DNA from: Periconia sp. R9002 | Lineage: Eukaryota; Ascomycota; Dothideomycetes; Pleosporales; Periconiaceae | Reading direction: 5' to 3' | Length of the DNA stretch: 64,000 nucleotides | Assembly: GCA_023627715.1 (NCBI GenBank) | Contig: JAMAHW010000049.1 | Span: 62,001 to 126,000, forward strand | In this document: positions 11,053-24,828 of the stretch, piece by piece | Layout: each line of letters begins with the position of its first letter | Position numbering within the stretch: the first letter of the stretch is position 1 | Position numbers and translations under genes: made by a program | The notes under the pieces: generated by a model | Seen by the model: the letters and a program-made list of their open reading frames with translations, nothing else | The model's database searches: none | Told to the model about the DNA's origin: nothing

Positions 11053-14000
11053 GCATGGTTACCATGAAGAATTGTGTTGTAGATCTGACCACGGTTTTGA
11101 GATTGGCATAGTCTAGGTGCTAGATCATGACAGTTACGGTGGGATAGAAGGGGTGGGTAGATAGTGAAGCACTGTGATGGTTCTAATCGCGCTTGTTCAA
11201 ACTGTCTGCTTTTCCGTATGTATCTTACCATACTCTTGGATTGCAATGAATCTAATCTGTGATGGGGAACTCTACCTTTACAAGGCTATGAATGCCAGAA
11301 TGCTGGACCTGTGTCAAGGAAGAAGGGAGATCAAGCGAAGACAGTGATAGATCTACGGCACCTCATCATCATCATCACAATCGTTGAGGTGAGGTATATC
11401 GTAATGGCAATGATTCTGGCACCGAAGACCGCTCACATTTTTTTGGGAGCAACCCCTCTCCGCAGCTCAAAGCAACCAAGTCTATCGTGAGAAAGGGCGA
11501 AAAGAGTCAGCGGGAGCCCACCTCCCCCCAAACAAGGCATCAGTCACAACTACGAAACCTACACGATCCTCCCACCCCCCCTACTTTCCATGATGCCTAC
11601 ATCTCCCTCTTCCGGCCCCAGAAGTAAAATTACATCACCCACTCATCGCTCCACGTAATCGTCCCAACCCTTCCCCGCACGCAACAGAACTCAGCTCAGC
11701 TGCATCGACCCACTCTGCACCATCCCTCTCTCCCAGCTAGCCTCACTCCCAGCCTCTCTCTGCTCGCTTAGTGCTCGCGGAGAACCGAATGTCTCACCAG
11801 AGGAGAGAAAAAAAAGCCACCGGCGCTGGCATGGGCACCCAACGCGTTGCGTTGTAAACGGTGAAAGACATGACGGAAAAAACGGATCGGGAAACGTGCG
11901 GGCTGGGCCGATCTTTCAAGGTCTTACCACCTCCACGCGCGCCGCCGGCGCCGAAAGCGAGCTAGCGGAGGGCGGGAAAGTTAAACTACGGAAGAGGCAG
12001 GTGTGCTGGCATACATGGAGCGATGGGGTTTGCTGGGTGGGCGGGTAAGTGGTTGTGGTGGTGTTCTTCGTCACTCGTTGGTTGCCTCACCTTTGTCGAA
12101 ATGAGGTGGATACTACGTGGAGGATTGGCCCTGGGAGGATTTTGGGCGCCGCCGGCAGCAAGTGATGACAGGTGACAGAGATAAGAGCGGCCACAATCAT
12201 AGAGAAGCTAGAGATGGAGATGATCAGCACGAGCTTGGGAATGGTACAGGCCCATTCGGTTCTAGTTAGGACGGCTTGACCGGTGCGAAGGAGGGACGAA
12301 GTGAATGTGAAGGGGGCTGGGGAGTATGATCGTGCAGCGGGGGGTTCTGGGGGATTGTGGAAGAGGAGAGGATGTGACTAGGTGCATTGCAGCAGGTGCG
12401 ACAGCTTCGCTATACAGGTTTCTAACGATATCCGGGACAGACGCATCTGCGAGAAGGGAAATGACAAGGGAAGGGGTGTTTCGAGATATGCCGTTTATCT
12501 GAAGTTGAATCGAATGAACGGAGGACAACGCAGCTTCTTGGCTACGTAGCGCCCCCTTCCGCCTCCGGGGGCGTGTTTCGGCACTAGGCTAATAGTTCTC
12601 ACGCCAACATGTGTGCCTTCAGACGTAGATAGCGAATCATTTTGTGGTTGCTTTGGTGAAGTGCACTAGCCAGCTGAGCAAGTTGAAAGCAGGTAGCTGT
12701 TGTGTTCGACAATGCATTCACAATCCAATAACTCTTTACGCTTTGAGATATCCACACGGCAATGATTGGTTGGTGGACCAGGTAGAAGACTGTGATGTCC
12801 ACGCCAAAACAGTTACCGAACCTTGAGAAATGAGTGGACAACGGATCACTGCCGGCACGGTATCCACCTCTAACCGGGAAACTGCAAACTGGGCGGTTTA
12901 CGATCGACGAACGGGCCTATGATAATCGGCTGTGGCGTTGCTTAGTAGTTGTCCCTGGATGCAGTGCCGTGGGTACGCAACGTTATAGCGAGGGGTGTAA
13001 CTTGAGTAGTGCTTTCCCATTGTGTGTCGGGCTTAGCAGCAGAACGTTCAAGCCTCAAGGATTGGACTAGCCTAGAATTTGAGACAAACAGGAGTTGCAT
13101 GCTTTCCCAGAAAAGGGCATCGTGCTCCAAACAAGGCTTGTAGTTTGCATACTCTCTGGAAGCACGGACCAATGGTTCGTGGTCTGATTTGGGAGACGGT
13201 TCTACAAAGGCCGTATCGGTTATGCTCTGCACCGAGGATAAAGCTGGAAGGCTCTATGCAGGGTATACTTGTACTCCATTATACACCAGGGACCCATAAA
13301 TACTCCGAATGTAGAACGCGCATGTGTGTATCGTCCAGAAAATGAGGATCCGCGGCAGAGAGCGGTGTGCTTTGCATAGGCGCACTGAAAGGCGGTTTTG
13401 AAAATTCGCGTTGCATTCTCAGCAGGCATCTTTGAGAGGGTGAAGGATTTGGTGGGCAAGGCAACAGTCTCAGCTTCCAAGGACGTGCGGCGTCCGGGCG
13501 TTCCATGGTACGACGTGCGTGACGAACTGGCGCAAAAGATGGCTCGACTAGTATCGGCCACTCCGTCCAATGCGAACTACACGCTACCTTCGGGTGACTC
13601 GAGTTAGAACTATGGAAGGGATATGCATGCTGGTGAAGGAGAGAGAAACAGCATGCTCTCGACCTGAGTATCGGTAGGTTCTGGGTCCAGAGACAGTGGG
13701 TTTCCCGAGAGTAGATGTTGTCGATGCGCCAGCCAAATTGGCAGTCGCTAGTCGGACCATCATAGCAAAGACAGTAAGCAAGAATATGACTGACAGATGT
13801 TTTTTAGAATCCTGAGCTTTCTAGTGTGGGGTCAATGGTTCAACGGTTGCACCAAAATGCGATTGTGCTTGCGGGGGTTCGTTGATGTAAGTGGCAGGTT
13901 GTGCAGACAACCTATGCGGCGTCCATCAAAGTCTTCGTCATGACATATGCTATTGTTTTTAGCCACGGGTTTCGTAAATGATAATGAGTGGTTGTGGCTT

Positions 14001-17000
14001 GGGGACTCCACCCCACTACTCAGAAATGGGTCTTTGTCCAAGGTGACAGCTGCCAGTATTTGTCCATAGCAACAATAATCAATTCCCACGTTCTGCATCG
14101 TAGATCAAAAGAGGATGAATAGTAGGAGAGAATCTGTTGCGCTTGATTCCTGGGACGTCGCGGAGAGTAGAGAAGCGAATTCACGTATGAGACAAGGCTT
14201 TCTCGGGCCGGTTTGCCACTTAGCATTATCCGTTCGAGGCAAGCGACTGAGGAGGCAACACGGGAAGCAAACTAGCTCTGCTTTGAGAATATCAGGGATG
14301 TGATTCTTCACTCTCTTGCAGCTGGAAGAGAAGGAAAAAAGGGGGGATTAGGACAAATTCAAGAGCGGGCCGTACCGCTGCTCGCAGAAAATTGATTCTA
14401 GAGCCTGACCACGGCATCACGTCAGTATGGTGATTACGCATTGATGAAGGGCCGAGCTAGTCTAGTTGGTGTAACCGGGACAAACGGAAGCGGTCGGGCA
14501 ATACGGGTGAGGTGAGAGCTATTTGGGGTCGGCTGAGACAATTGATTTGACCCCGTAGTGGCTCCGGATTCCTCCCCTCTAGGCACATTGAACAATGATG
14601 CAGGTCGCCAGGAAACAAGAAAATTGATTGATAGCGCAAGATGTTTGGACGCCCCAACTTGGCTATCACTAGATTTGACGGGAGGCTGCAGGTTCGTACC
14701 CGGAGAGGTCGGATCATTTTGCAGTGCCACTTGCAGTGCAAGCTGAATATGATGAAGAAATGGACAGTGCTGGGCAGAGATTGTTGTCCTGTCTGCTGAA
14801 CACGCGCTCAGCCACCCGGTTGGCTTGGGCTTGGGGCAGCTGGCGTGCATGGACTCTTCGCCATGTTTTGGCAAGTGCTAGGCGAATTGTCAGTATTGAC
14901 TATTGAGAAGGTACAGATGTTTGACGCAGCCTTACCATGCTTCTCTTTGCAATCTCAAACAGATACCTGGGCGGAAGAACACGTCATGTGGCCGGGACGA
15001 TCTCATGGCAGCCGGCCTTGGGAGATCAAGGGCCATCATTGGGCCATGGTTATAATCGGTCACCGGACGGCGGTAAGGAATGCAAACAATGGCTGGGATT
15101 AAGGAAATGAAATGTCTTTCGGCCCTAGAAGTGATAGTGGTAGCGGCAACGTGCAAGGCACATGAGATATCGAAGGCTGCAATGAAACGTCAGAGCGTGA
15201 AGATGGTCAATGCTACATGCTTTGGTATGGATGCAAGGGAGACGCTTTCACGATAGGTAGGTTTTGGTGTTGAGGGCTGAAGCAACCTGTTCTGCACATG
15301 GACACTAGAGTCTATCATATCGTATCGGAAATGGGGGGTAAGTATGTAGGTAGGTAGGTGCAATCACGAGGACCCGCTACGGCCAGAAAAGGAAAGGCGC
15401 GGGAAACAGCAACTGCATTGTTTGGCCGCCCAACTCATGTGTGAGAATGCAGCGCAAAGCAAGATGGCCAGGAAAGCAAGGGAATCGGATTTTCACATTG
15501 GAACTTTGGTTGATCAGAGGCCCGGTTTCTCCATAGATGCTAACTATTGATGTATGCAAGCAATGCTTTGTTTACTTTACCAGCTGACCGACTGGTACTA
15601 GCGTGATTCATCATGCAGGTGGATGGTAGAATGACGCCTATCCGAAAGTGGCTTGGCGCATTCGCTAGCGCGGCCTTGTTCTTGACCTTCTCTTCACCTC
15701 CCTCTCCCCTCCCCCTGCTCCCCTACTCCCATACGCCGCCTACGCCCCCGGCACCGTCATGATCCATGCTTCCATTGTACAGCAAAGTGCATACGCTCTC
15801 CTTCTGCCTGGTCGCCTATCGCTTGACGCCTTTTCGTCCCTTCGCTCGCTGGTCCGCACTCTTCCCCACCAGTTGACTGGATGAGCTTAAGTGACCCCAT
15901 CCATTTTCAGAGTCTTGCGTAGTGAACCATCCTGTTGGGTCTCTCAAACGGAGCCCAAATGATGGTGCGGTGAGCACCCCCGCGGCACTCAAACGTGCCT
16001 ATCAATCACGCATCTATCGAGTGTGCGTGTGTATGTGTGAACGTTTTGCTTCTAACTCGAACAGCTGCGATGCAACCCTTTTTCTTACCTTAGAGGGAGA
16101 AGGATAACGGATACCCGCAGAAAAGAGTTGGATTGTGACGAAAGCCCCCGTATAGTGCGTTTTGCTCTCTCGCTCGCTCTCTCTGTGACAGGTAACGGCC
16201 AGGCGGATGCATCTCCATGACTTTTTGTTTCTTTTTTCTTGTCTTTTCAGCCATGATTTGCTTAGTTGCATCACTATCCCCGGTCTGTTGTTGCTTCTTT
16301 GTCCGATATCGTCCTTTGGCAACTTCCTTTTCCTGACCATGCAAGCTAGAAGGCTACTCTTTGACACATCCCATCGGCCCATGGTCTATCATCATTAGGC
16401 CTCCCAGTATCTCGCCCAACGGTTTGTTATTCTCTTTCCATGCTGGTAGATGAAACGTCAGATCCCAATCTGACGGGTGATGGGCAGTAGTGGCTCGGCC
16501 GCTATGGAGCGAGGTGTCGTGCCCAGTTCCTGCGTCTTGTGAGGGATCCAACCCTTGGTCACGATTGCCGTTGACCTGAGCCTAGTGCGGCTTCGGGGCC
16601 TAGCGGCAAGGAATGTCATGGGCTAGGCGCCTCTCTGGTACGCCTGAGCCACGGGGATGCAATTTCTCCCTCCCTGGCTTGGGAGACACAGACCGACCGA
16701 TTTGGGCAAGACTGAAGATTCGATGCTGCAAGCTGCCAATGCTACCGTGGTGCTCGAGAGCAGCCACGGTCTGAGCCGCCGCACGAGACTTGGAGACGTC
16801 TACAATAGGGGGCTGAGATGTTGATCCAGCAACCCGAAGAAGCTTTGAAGCAATAGCACGTTTGGTAGACACTGCTCCTTTCAGCTAAACCATCCGACGG
16901 CCATCACATCGCCACCCCTGTTCCATCCCATCTCCTCCTCTAGACCCTGGCCCGCTGTACCCTGTTTTCATCTGAAGCCATTGAGGATCGAAGTATGATG

Positions 17001-19369
17001 GTCCGTGGGGGGTGATAGTTTCTGCATTTCTTCCATTGTCAGGCCATTGATCGAAATCTCCGTTTGGCAGGAAACCTGAATTTCTGCTCTCCCACAGGTT
17101 CCTTCGCGTATCTATTGCCCAACGGTTCTCGGATCCTTGCCTGCTCTAGAGGCTGGAGAAACAAAGACTACGGCTCATTTGGAGCAGCTCTATTCGGTGC
17201 GGTACAACCCAAGGACTGGGGGGCGACCGTTTTGGATTGATGTAGAGTGCATAAATAATTTGCGTTTCCTTTGTATTTTGTGCAGACTAGGACCTCATTT
17301 GCTGCCTGTAAGTGTACGTGGACCGGGAGTCTGCAGCCCATCTGTAGTTGCATCTGCGCGCCATCCGGCCACGCATCCCCGCGTAAAGCCTGAGACGCCC
17401 GTTAGCTGACGCCATCCAAGACGGCCAGATCCAGAAAGAAGAAAAGACATTGCGTGAAAAGAAAAGGTGAGAGAGCGAGAGCAATGGTAGCCAAGCGGCT
17501 TGCAGGCTAACGATGCGGCAGCGCCAAGCGCAAGCGACAGAAGACGACGACGCTTTGGACGTTTGATTGCAGCCACGGCAGAGATTTTGGTTTGCAGCGG
17601 TACCCTGTACGTTTCAGAGCAAATGAAAGATGCAGAGAAGGGCGAAACTGACAGATGGCAGGCGAGTTGGGCATAGGTAGAATTGCGCTGACCTGACTGC
17701 ACTCACTGCCAGTAGCCTCACCGCCAACGCTTCCAGCACCGTAGCGTACTATTGAATACCGTACAGTACGATATAGTGTAGCTAGGCAGGGGAGCAGAAG
17801 CGAAGCGGCCACCAGAATCGGACAGATCAGATCGGCCGGCCAGGGCACACGCACACGCACAGACGCAGTCGAATCCCATTGCCAGTCTACCTAGACTAGT
17901 GCATACATTCAAAGTGGTAGTACTACTGCTACTATCTCAAGACTGCCCTTGTGTGGAGGCGGGAAGAAGCAAAGAGCACCAGGCGGCCCATTGATTGGCG
18001 AGCGCCTACGCCCACGCCCACGCCCACCACGATTGCCCTCCCCATCCCAGCGAACCTCTGAGACTGGAGTGACGTGCAGCCGCGACGACTCTTTGCAGAC
18101 GACCATCGCTTCTCTGCAATCCAAGTCGTCTGCTTCTAGTATATAGAGGCTGCAATTCCCTTTCTTTTCGTCCTTTTTTTCTTCTCTGTCAGTCTTTGGC
18201 GCCGCGTTTGGTTTCTACTTGGGTGTGTGATAGCAGCCAGCCCTCCAACACCCAATCACCCGCGCCGTCACTTGCTGGCACACCACCTTCCCCTACCCTG
18301 CTCTCCCCGCCCGCCCGAGGTGTCGGTGTAGATAGACTGAATACGTACATACAAAGGTACATACAGTCAAGGAGGAAACCGACCCTCACACGCAACGGCG
18401 CATTCTCCCACACTCAGCTACAACTACAGGCACAGCCCGCCTGCAGTTGTTAGCCTCTACATACTTTGTCCATATTTAATAACCACCCGCGCATACACCC
18501 ACTCCAACGCCTCACTACCCCGACAACACCACCACACCACTCCCTCACACCATCACCACCACCTGCCGGTCAACACCCCCGCACACCGGCAGAACAACAG
18601 AGAGATAGCCACGCGCAACGCGCCTCGCAAGCCCAGCGCCTGGCTTCTCCCCGACCCAACACCAAGGCGACGACCCAAGGTGCTGGATAAACGCTGCTGG
18701 CCTGTACATTGACGGTAGGCCAGGATTGCATCCTTCTCGCGCGCTCGTCCAAGCAGCATTGACGGATTCGCAGCCACCATCGCCAGCGAGCGGCAGCTAA
18801 CGAAGATCTCGCCCCTGTTCCTGCCTGGGCCTCTGCCGGTTAAACCACCCCGGAGGCGATTGATCTCCTTGAAACGAGCCAACGACCGGCAGCCCTTCTC
18901 CCCCTACGCCTATTCGAGCCTCCGCCCCCAGGCTCCCCCGACCCTCCAGCATTGGCATCGGTCCTGGACCATCAGCTTCGCTGGACGACGTGCCCCGGCT
19001 CCGAAAGTCGACTTGGTCGTTTTTTGGACAAGAACCCGAGTCCTCCTCGTTTGAATCTGCTCTCCGCGACTCCCAGCTACCCAGGCCCAGTCAGCGCTGC
19101 CCTTGGCCGAAAGCCAACGCAGTCAGACTGCTTGACGTAGTCTGCAGCACCGCGCCGCTCGGAGTTGCGAGCTAAGCAGAGTGAAGCGCGAGCCTCGCCT
19201 CCCCCTCTTTCACGGCCCAAGAAGAAGAAACCAAAAAGGTATCTCGGGCCAAGACGAGGGAGTGTGAACGAGGTGGAAAGGAGGATTTCTTGAAAGAATC
19301 ACCTCTCGTTGATTTTCCGTGGAAGTTGAAGCGGATTGCGCCCTGATTTGGCGCCCATAAACAAACAAA
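11053..19369. other. 8.3-kb interval without a supported gene; long upstream region of the VIB-1-like gene
   Basis: No frame here looks coding and I could not splice one. 11.4-11.8 kb and 15.6-15.9 kb are CT-rich, as promoters of filamentous fungi often are. 12.5-17.5 kb is unremarkable mixed sequence with no transposase or reverse-transcriptase motif. A TATATA-type box lies at about 18139 and is followed by a long pyrimidine-rich leader running to the ATG at 19370. The 5' untranslated region of the VIB-1-like gene could therefore be about 1.2 kb. Long upstream regions are common for fungal developmental and stress regulators. Confidence 0.5.
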
Positions 19370-20473
19370 ATGAACCAAGGTAAGTCGATGGTCAAAAGCC
19401 AGACTCAAGTTTTTTTTTTCTTTCTTTGCGCCGCTTCACTCCGCCCGCACAGCAGTCATGTATATGTATATACATGGCGCGCATGTGCATACACGTCCCC
19501 ATCTCATTCCTCGCACCGTGTACACCCACATGTACATGCACACATACGTACACATGCTTTTGGACTGTACCCCTCCCCCCGCCCAGCCACGCACCACACC
19601 CTCGCGCGGTCTTCTCCGCATTCCTGCCTCCAGCACACATTCCTGGGCGTGCACAGGCTGCGTGCTCGCCACTGGCTGTGTCGGTTCTTGTTGGGATTCT
19701 GCCATGTCTTTTTGACGTGTGTTTGGGTGAGGTTTGGGTCGTCCGATAAGAGCAACATGGCACCACCAGCTATCGTGTATTGTTCATGATGCAGGAGTGC
19801 ATGCGGTGCTTGCTTGCAGCTTGTGCTCCGGTTTGCTTGCTTGCTTGCTTGGTTGGTTGCTTGCTAGTTAGCTAGCTAGCTAGTTGGGTGGTTTGCTTGG
19901 GCGTCTCTCTCCCCTCCGCTTCCCCTCCTGGAACTGGGCCCGACTGCGGAGCCTTGTGCAACGTTGAAGGGACCCACGCGCCGGCGGGAGGTCGAGGCGG
20001 AGAGGGCACACGGGGGGCTTTTCTGGCCCGCGAGCGGCATCCACCCAGCGTCGGAGCACACACACACACACAGTCACTTGTTCGGGTGCACCATTTCCGT
20101 TTCTGTCCCACATGCACATTCCTGTTCACTGTGGTTGCTATGCTACTCCCCGCCGCTGCTCGTTCACAGATGGCTACGCCGCGTTTCGTTTTTTTTTGTT
20201 GCTTTCAGTTTCATTGGCTAACGCTGCCGACACACAGTGCTTCAATCGCCGCTGCCTCTGGGCTCAGACGACTCGTTTCTCCAAGAGCACGAGTGCGCCG
20301 AAGCCATTGGGCCCCATGCGCATCATCCGCAGCAGCACCATAGCTCCTTTGCAGGCGTTCCCGAGCTCAAGCGCGAAATATCGTCGCTCGGCGGCCACTC
20401 ACCGTCGGGCAGCCACATGTCTGCGATTGCTGCTGGCCGTTGTCCGTCCTCGTACCGTCCCGAGGCCTCGTAA

Positions 20474-20504
<31 letters not shown>

Positions 20505-22975
20505 TGTTCTGGGCTCTCTGGCTCTTTGGCTCTCTGCTCTGCTCCGCTAGCTCTGCTTAGCTCTGCGTTTCTCCGCTAGCTGTGCTCTGCTTTGGTGTTG
20601 CCTTGCCTTGCCTTGCCTTTGCCGCCCTGCTCCTTCCTCCTCTCCCTCCCTCCCTGACCCCTGCCCCTCGCCCTTGCCCTACCTACCCACACCTCCCCTA
20701 CCTCCCCTCCCCCCTGCCTTCCTTCCTTCCCTGCCTTGCCCTGACTTCCTTCCCTCTACCCCCTACCCCCCTGTCCCTCGACGCCTCGTAGCCTAGTCCT
20801 AGTGCTGTGGCACCCATGTCTGCTCTGCTCCGCTCTGCTCTGCTCCGCTCTGCTCTGCTGCTTCGCTCTGCTCTCTCTCTGCTTCTGCTTTGATGCTTGC
20901 TTGGGCTGGGCTTCATGGACGCAAACATTCTCTCCGCCCCTCGCACAGCTCGACCACCACGCCGGGCGTGTCACACTCATCACACGACTAGCCCCCAACC
21001 TCCCTCCTCTCTTCGTCATTCTCCTCCTCCATCCATTCATTTGCTGTGCCACCCTGCCCTGCCTACCCACCTACTTACCTGCCCACGCCCGCTGCCCTCC
21101 AAGTGACTGACCTCTCTTTCTCCATAGTTACCTTCACGCCGGCCCCGGCCCTCTTTCCACTTCCCCAAACTCTCATAACGGCCCCTTGATGAGCTTCCTA
21201 CCTCCCAACACACCTTCCTCACACTCCCCCTTTACCTTTTCCAATCATTCTCTGCCTCCTTCCAACACGACTTATTCCACCTTTACCACGGGATACGGCA
21301 ACCACCCCTTGTCGTCAAATCGCCCGCCGTCCATGATGTACGTCCAGGTTGCCTTTGTGGCGCATCTCCCTGCTACCTGTAGAACCCGCATCAATTTAAC
21401 TGCAAAATCCATTATGCATGACAGCTGACAGTTATACGTAGGACTGATTCTTCGTCGGCTATGCTGCCTCCGGCACGCTCCTCTGGCTTGGGTAATCCCG
21501 TGTCACCACCCCCCCTGGGCGCTTCGACCAGGGATACTTATGCAACCACATCACCATCTCTGCACCGAAACTCGTACCCTCTTTCTGCCCCCCACCACGC
21601 TGCTGGAGATTTGTCCCGCTACAACGACCACGAAACCCCCAGAGCGCAGCTGAACGCTCCCCTCCCGTTACTTACCTACCACTCCCCTCCGACCATGGCT
21701 TACACCCAAGCGGGAGCCGAAAACAACGGCCCGCCTTTCCATCCTCAGGAGGATAATCTCGAGCTCACCGTCGACTCCAGCAAGGTGAACGTCTTCCTCG
21801 AAGTCAAGATCGAAAAGGGCTTCTTCCTGACCGTGCTCGATCGGACTTGGACGTGCTACCGACGCAACTACTTTTCGGTAAACTCCTTCTTCACCCTGTC
21901 GCCCTGGCCTTCCAACGCCAGGCTCTATGCTGGTCGAGAAGGCAGCGGCAAGGCGCCTGAGCAGGTCCAGTCCTTCGCCATTTCGCTCGAGGCCGCCATC
22001 GACGGCCAAGGTGGCAAGTCGGTTGATCTTGTCCAACATACCCCAAAGCGAGACAAGGGCCCGCAGCTTCCTATGAAGAAGGAGCTCGTCGCACCCACTC
22101 CGCCAGGAAAATCCCACGATCATTCGAATTATTCGTACTCTAGTCACTCTCACCAAGCCAGCCATTTGCCTGGCCCGCTCCTTCCTCTCCAAAATCAAGT
22201 CTTAGACCAAGACGCCGCGCATCCGTACTCGCCGGCTTCTCACAACGGCAAGGACAAGTGCCAGCATCTTTTCGAGCGCATCCAGTTCAAGTACGCCACC
22301 GCAAATAACGGCAAACGTCGCGCGCAACAACAATATTATCACTTGATCCTCGTACTGTGGGCCAACGTACAGGGCCCCAGAGATCTTCAGCCAAAATGGG
22401 TCAAGATTTGCTCACGCATCTCCCACCCCGTCGTGGTGCGGGGAAGGTCTCCAAGTCACTACAAGGACGAGGGGCCCCACAATGCAAACACTTCGCGGGG
22501 AACCGGCAGCGGTGGCATGGGCGGCGCAGGCTACCACCTCGGCCCCAGCCCTGGAGCACCCTTTGGGCATCGCAACGGTCTTTCTGGCGGTGGTGCATCG
22601 GCCGGAATGAGCAATAGCATGTACAGAGGCGGTACAGCTTATTCCGCATACTCGCTGGATCCCAGTCCAGTTGCCAGCGACTCGACGAGTTCGTCCAGCA
22701 CCATGAGCGGAGGCCCAATCGACGGACTCGGTGATCACCAAATGGTGGACGGCGAGGACGTCAAACTCGTCGGCGCCCATCACGATTATCAGTACTATCC
22801 CTCCCCCATTTTCGAGGCTGGCCCACCCAAGCTCGAGCCACTCGACCGCCGAGTGAAGGAGGAGTACTCGACCGCTACCCCCATGAATCCTACCTGGGCG
22901 TTGGGAGGGTGCGGTCGGTTCCAGGGCATGGAAACAAGTCGTGGCTATTATCCTGACATGCACGCGGGATTCTAA
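19370..22975 (+). CDS. vib-1: NDT80/PhoG-family transcription factor, VIB-1/XprG-like, four exons
   Basis: Exons are 19370-19379, 20238-20469, 21128-21337 and 21442-22975, giving 661 residues. Introns are 858, 658 and 104 nt with donors GTAAGT, GTAAGT and GTACGT. The first acceptor follows a CTAAC branch site and the last a CTGAC. All phases agree: Val4 spans exons 1 and 2, a Ser spans 2 and 3, a Met spans 3 and 4. Residues ~257-490 form the NDT80/PhoG DNA-binding domain, including FLTVLDRTWTCYRRNYFSVN and a later IQFKYATANNGKRRAQQQ segment. The flanks are Ser/Pro/Gly/His-rich and disordered. The family includes Neurospora VIB-1 (heterokaryon incompatibility, carbon sensing, secreted enzymes) and Aspergillus XprG (protease control, starvation death), so a nuclear regulator is expected. 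The 10-nt first coding exon and two long, low-complexity introns are unusual. The symbol is by family resemblance. Confidence 0.88.
19831..19890. repeat. TTGC/TAGC tetranucleotide repeats in intron 1
   Basis: Tandem TTGC copies run into TAGC copies inside the first intron of the VIB-1-like gene. Confidence 0.85.
20482..20505. repeat. (CT)n tract in intron 2
   Basis: A CT dinucleotide run just after the intron 2 donor. Further CTCTGCTCCG-like repeats follow to about 20890, all within the 658-nt intron. Confidence 0.85.
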
Positions 22976-24828
22976 TTCCGACAAAAGCTCAGTGGAGCGA
23001 TGCAACAGGGCAGACTGCTCTGTATGCCGACGGTCGTCTATAAATATCTCCGAGCAACTCGAACCGATTACGCGTCGAAGGTCGACAGCGGTCCTCTTGG
23101 CCGTGATTGTGTCTGCACATCTGGCAATGTCAGCGCTTCGAAGCGGACCGTCTTAACGAATATTTCCTTGTCCTCTTGTTTTCATATGCGTTTCCTTTTC
23201 ATGTCTTGTCTTGTCTTGTTTCCAGCATAACTATCTACAGTATATTTAATCATGCACCACATCATTGCTCGGCATCTGGTCATGGCCATATGACTTGCAA
23301 AGCACGACCATCACGTTTCATCATGTCTCAATATCCTACATTTCTTTGTTTTCCTTGTTTTCCTTGTTCTCTCTTGTTTGTTCTTCCTCTTTGCGTTTCT
23401 GGTCCCACGACTGGGATTTTGTTGGAGTCAACTTTGGGCATGCGGCATACGGCTGGGACATTGTGCAATGGGATTGCTTGTGCATGCTATGGCACGGAGT
23501 ATATTGGGTACAAAAAAAGTGGATTCTTGGGAATATCTGGGCACAAAACACTTTCTTCCGTGTCCTATTGGAAAAGGGCGGTTTTGGCTACTGTCTAGGC
23601 CGGAGCTGAGGCGCACTGGGCCAAGGGGATCTGGGTTTTGTATGAACAAATGGGCAGGTTTTTACGGGCAACGGACGGCCTATGATTACATCTTTGGGTT
23701 TCTCCCAGCCGACGGATATGTATAGATGGAGTCTTTTTTTTTTCTTTTGGTACATTTTGAAAGACGGGTGGGTAAGTCAGGGTGGTTGATGAACATGTAC
23801 GATAATAACCACCACCCCCTTCAGCTAGGGGTGGCCCACGGAACCCGAACAAAGATACAAAAAAACGAACCAGTTCACGACAGCATAGTATTAGCGGGAT
23901 GTCCCTTTTGTATAATGAATCAACTTGTCTTTTTATATCCCCGTCGGGGAAAAATCAAGTCCCATTTGCGATTGTTCTTTTCAAGTATAGGATATGTTAT
24001 GGATGGCGGTGGTTTTAATGTTTGCGAAGGGTCTTGGAAGGGTGGGCTTAGCTCCCGTGGGGAATCGGGAAGTTGTTCCGCTGACGTGACGAGACTAGCC
24101 TACCCGTCCGTCACCTTCACCCTTTTTGGATCTGATTTTTGTGAAGAGCGGGCGCGGGGAGTGCTTGTTGTAGAGTATTTATCTGACTGATGCATGGGGA
24201 TGTAAGTCGTAGAGAGAAAGGGGAGACTACGGATGCAGAGACGCAGTTTATTTTATTTTATTTTTTTCAAGAAAGAAAGAAAGAAAAAAGGACACGTCGA
24301 ATGTCAAGAGTCGTAGTCTTTTGAACGAAATTAGTTACTCTAAACATCTACCTACCTACTTCATCGTATACGTTTATTAGTCCAGCGAAAAGGAAACTAC
24401 GATATACAATGCCAGACTACCTGTTAAAGATTAATAATGGTGTTTGCGAGTAATTACTTGCATCGCAATTATTCTAGAAAAACGAAACGAAACGTTTGAA
24501 ACAATTTGCCCCCAAAAACAGAAAAGCGAGCGAAAGCGGATCCAGACGGCCGGGCGCGGTGCGGCACGGGCAAAAAAGATGGCGGGCTGCGACCCCCCCG
24601 GGTCCTCTTCGCCAAAACTCTCGTGTGTGTGGGCGCGCCGCGGGATGTTTTGGCTAGCTAAGCTACTAGCCCACACCACCCACCACAGCAACCTTCAACA
24701 AGGAGAACGAACAACGACTTCTGTTCATTACATACATACAACTCGTCACCACACACGCACCCATACACGCACCCACACGCACGCGCCCTCACATCCGCTC
24801 GGCCGCACGCGCGCGCGAGCGAGCCACA
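22976..24828. other. intergenic: 3' flank of VIB-1-like gene and SRP receptor promoter
   Basis: No gene is supported. 22976-23250 is probably 3' untranslated sequence. 23.3-24.2 kb has several overlapping open frames of about 100-160 codons with no domain or codon bias that persuades me. 24240-24290 holds TTTTA and GAAA repeats, and 24690-24828 is a CA-rich leader directly before the next ATG. Confidence 0.5.

Noticed and set aside
14360..14420. Resemblance to the 3' end of the Zn-cluster gene (AGCGGGCCGTA and CTGACCACGG at 11040-11095 and 14363-14415)
   Set aside because: Only two short matches with different spacing; not enough to call a pseudogene.
23107..23725. Overlapping open frames of 115-163 codons downstream of the VIB-1-like gene
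   Set aside because: Low-complexity, mutually overlapping, no domain; more likely 3' flank.
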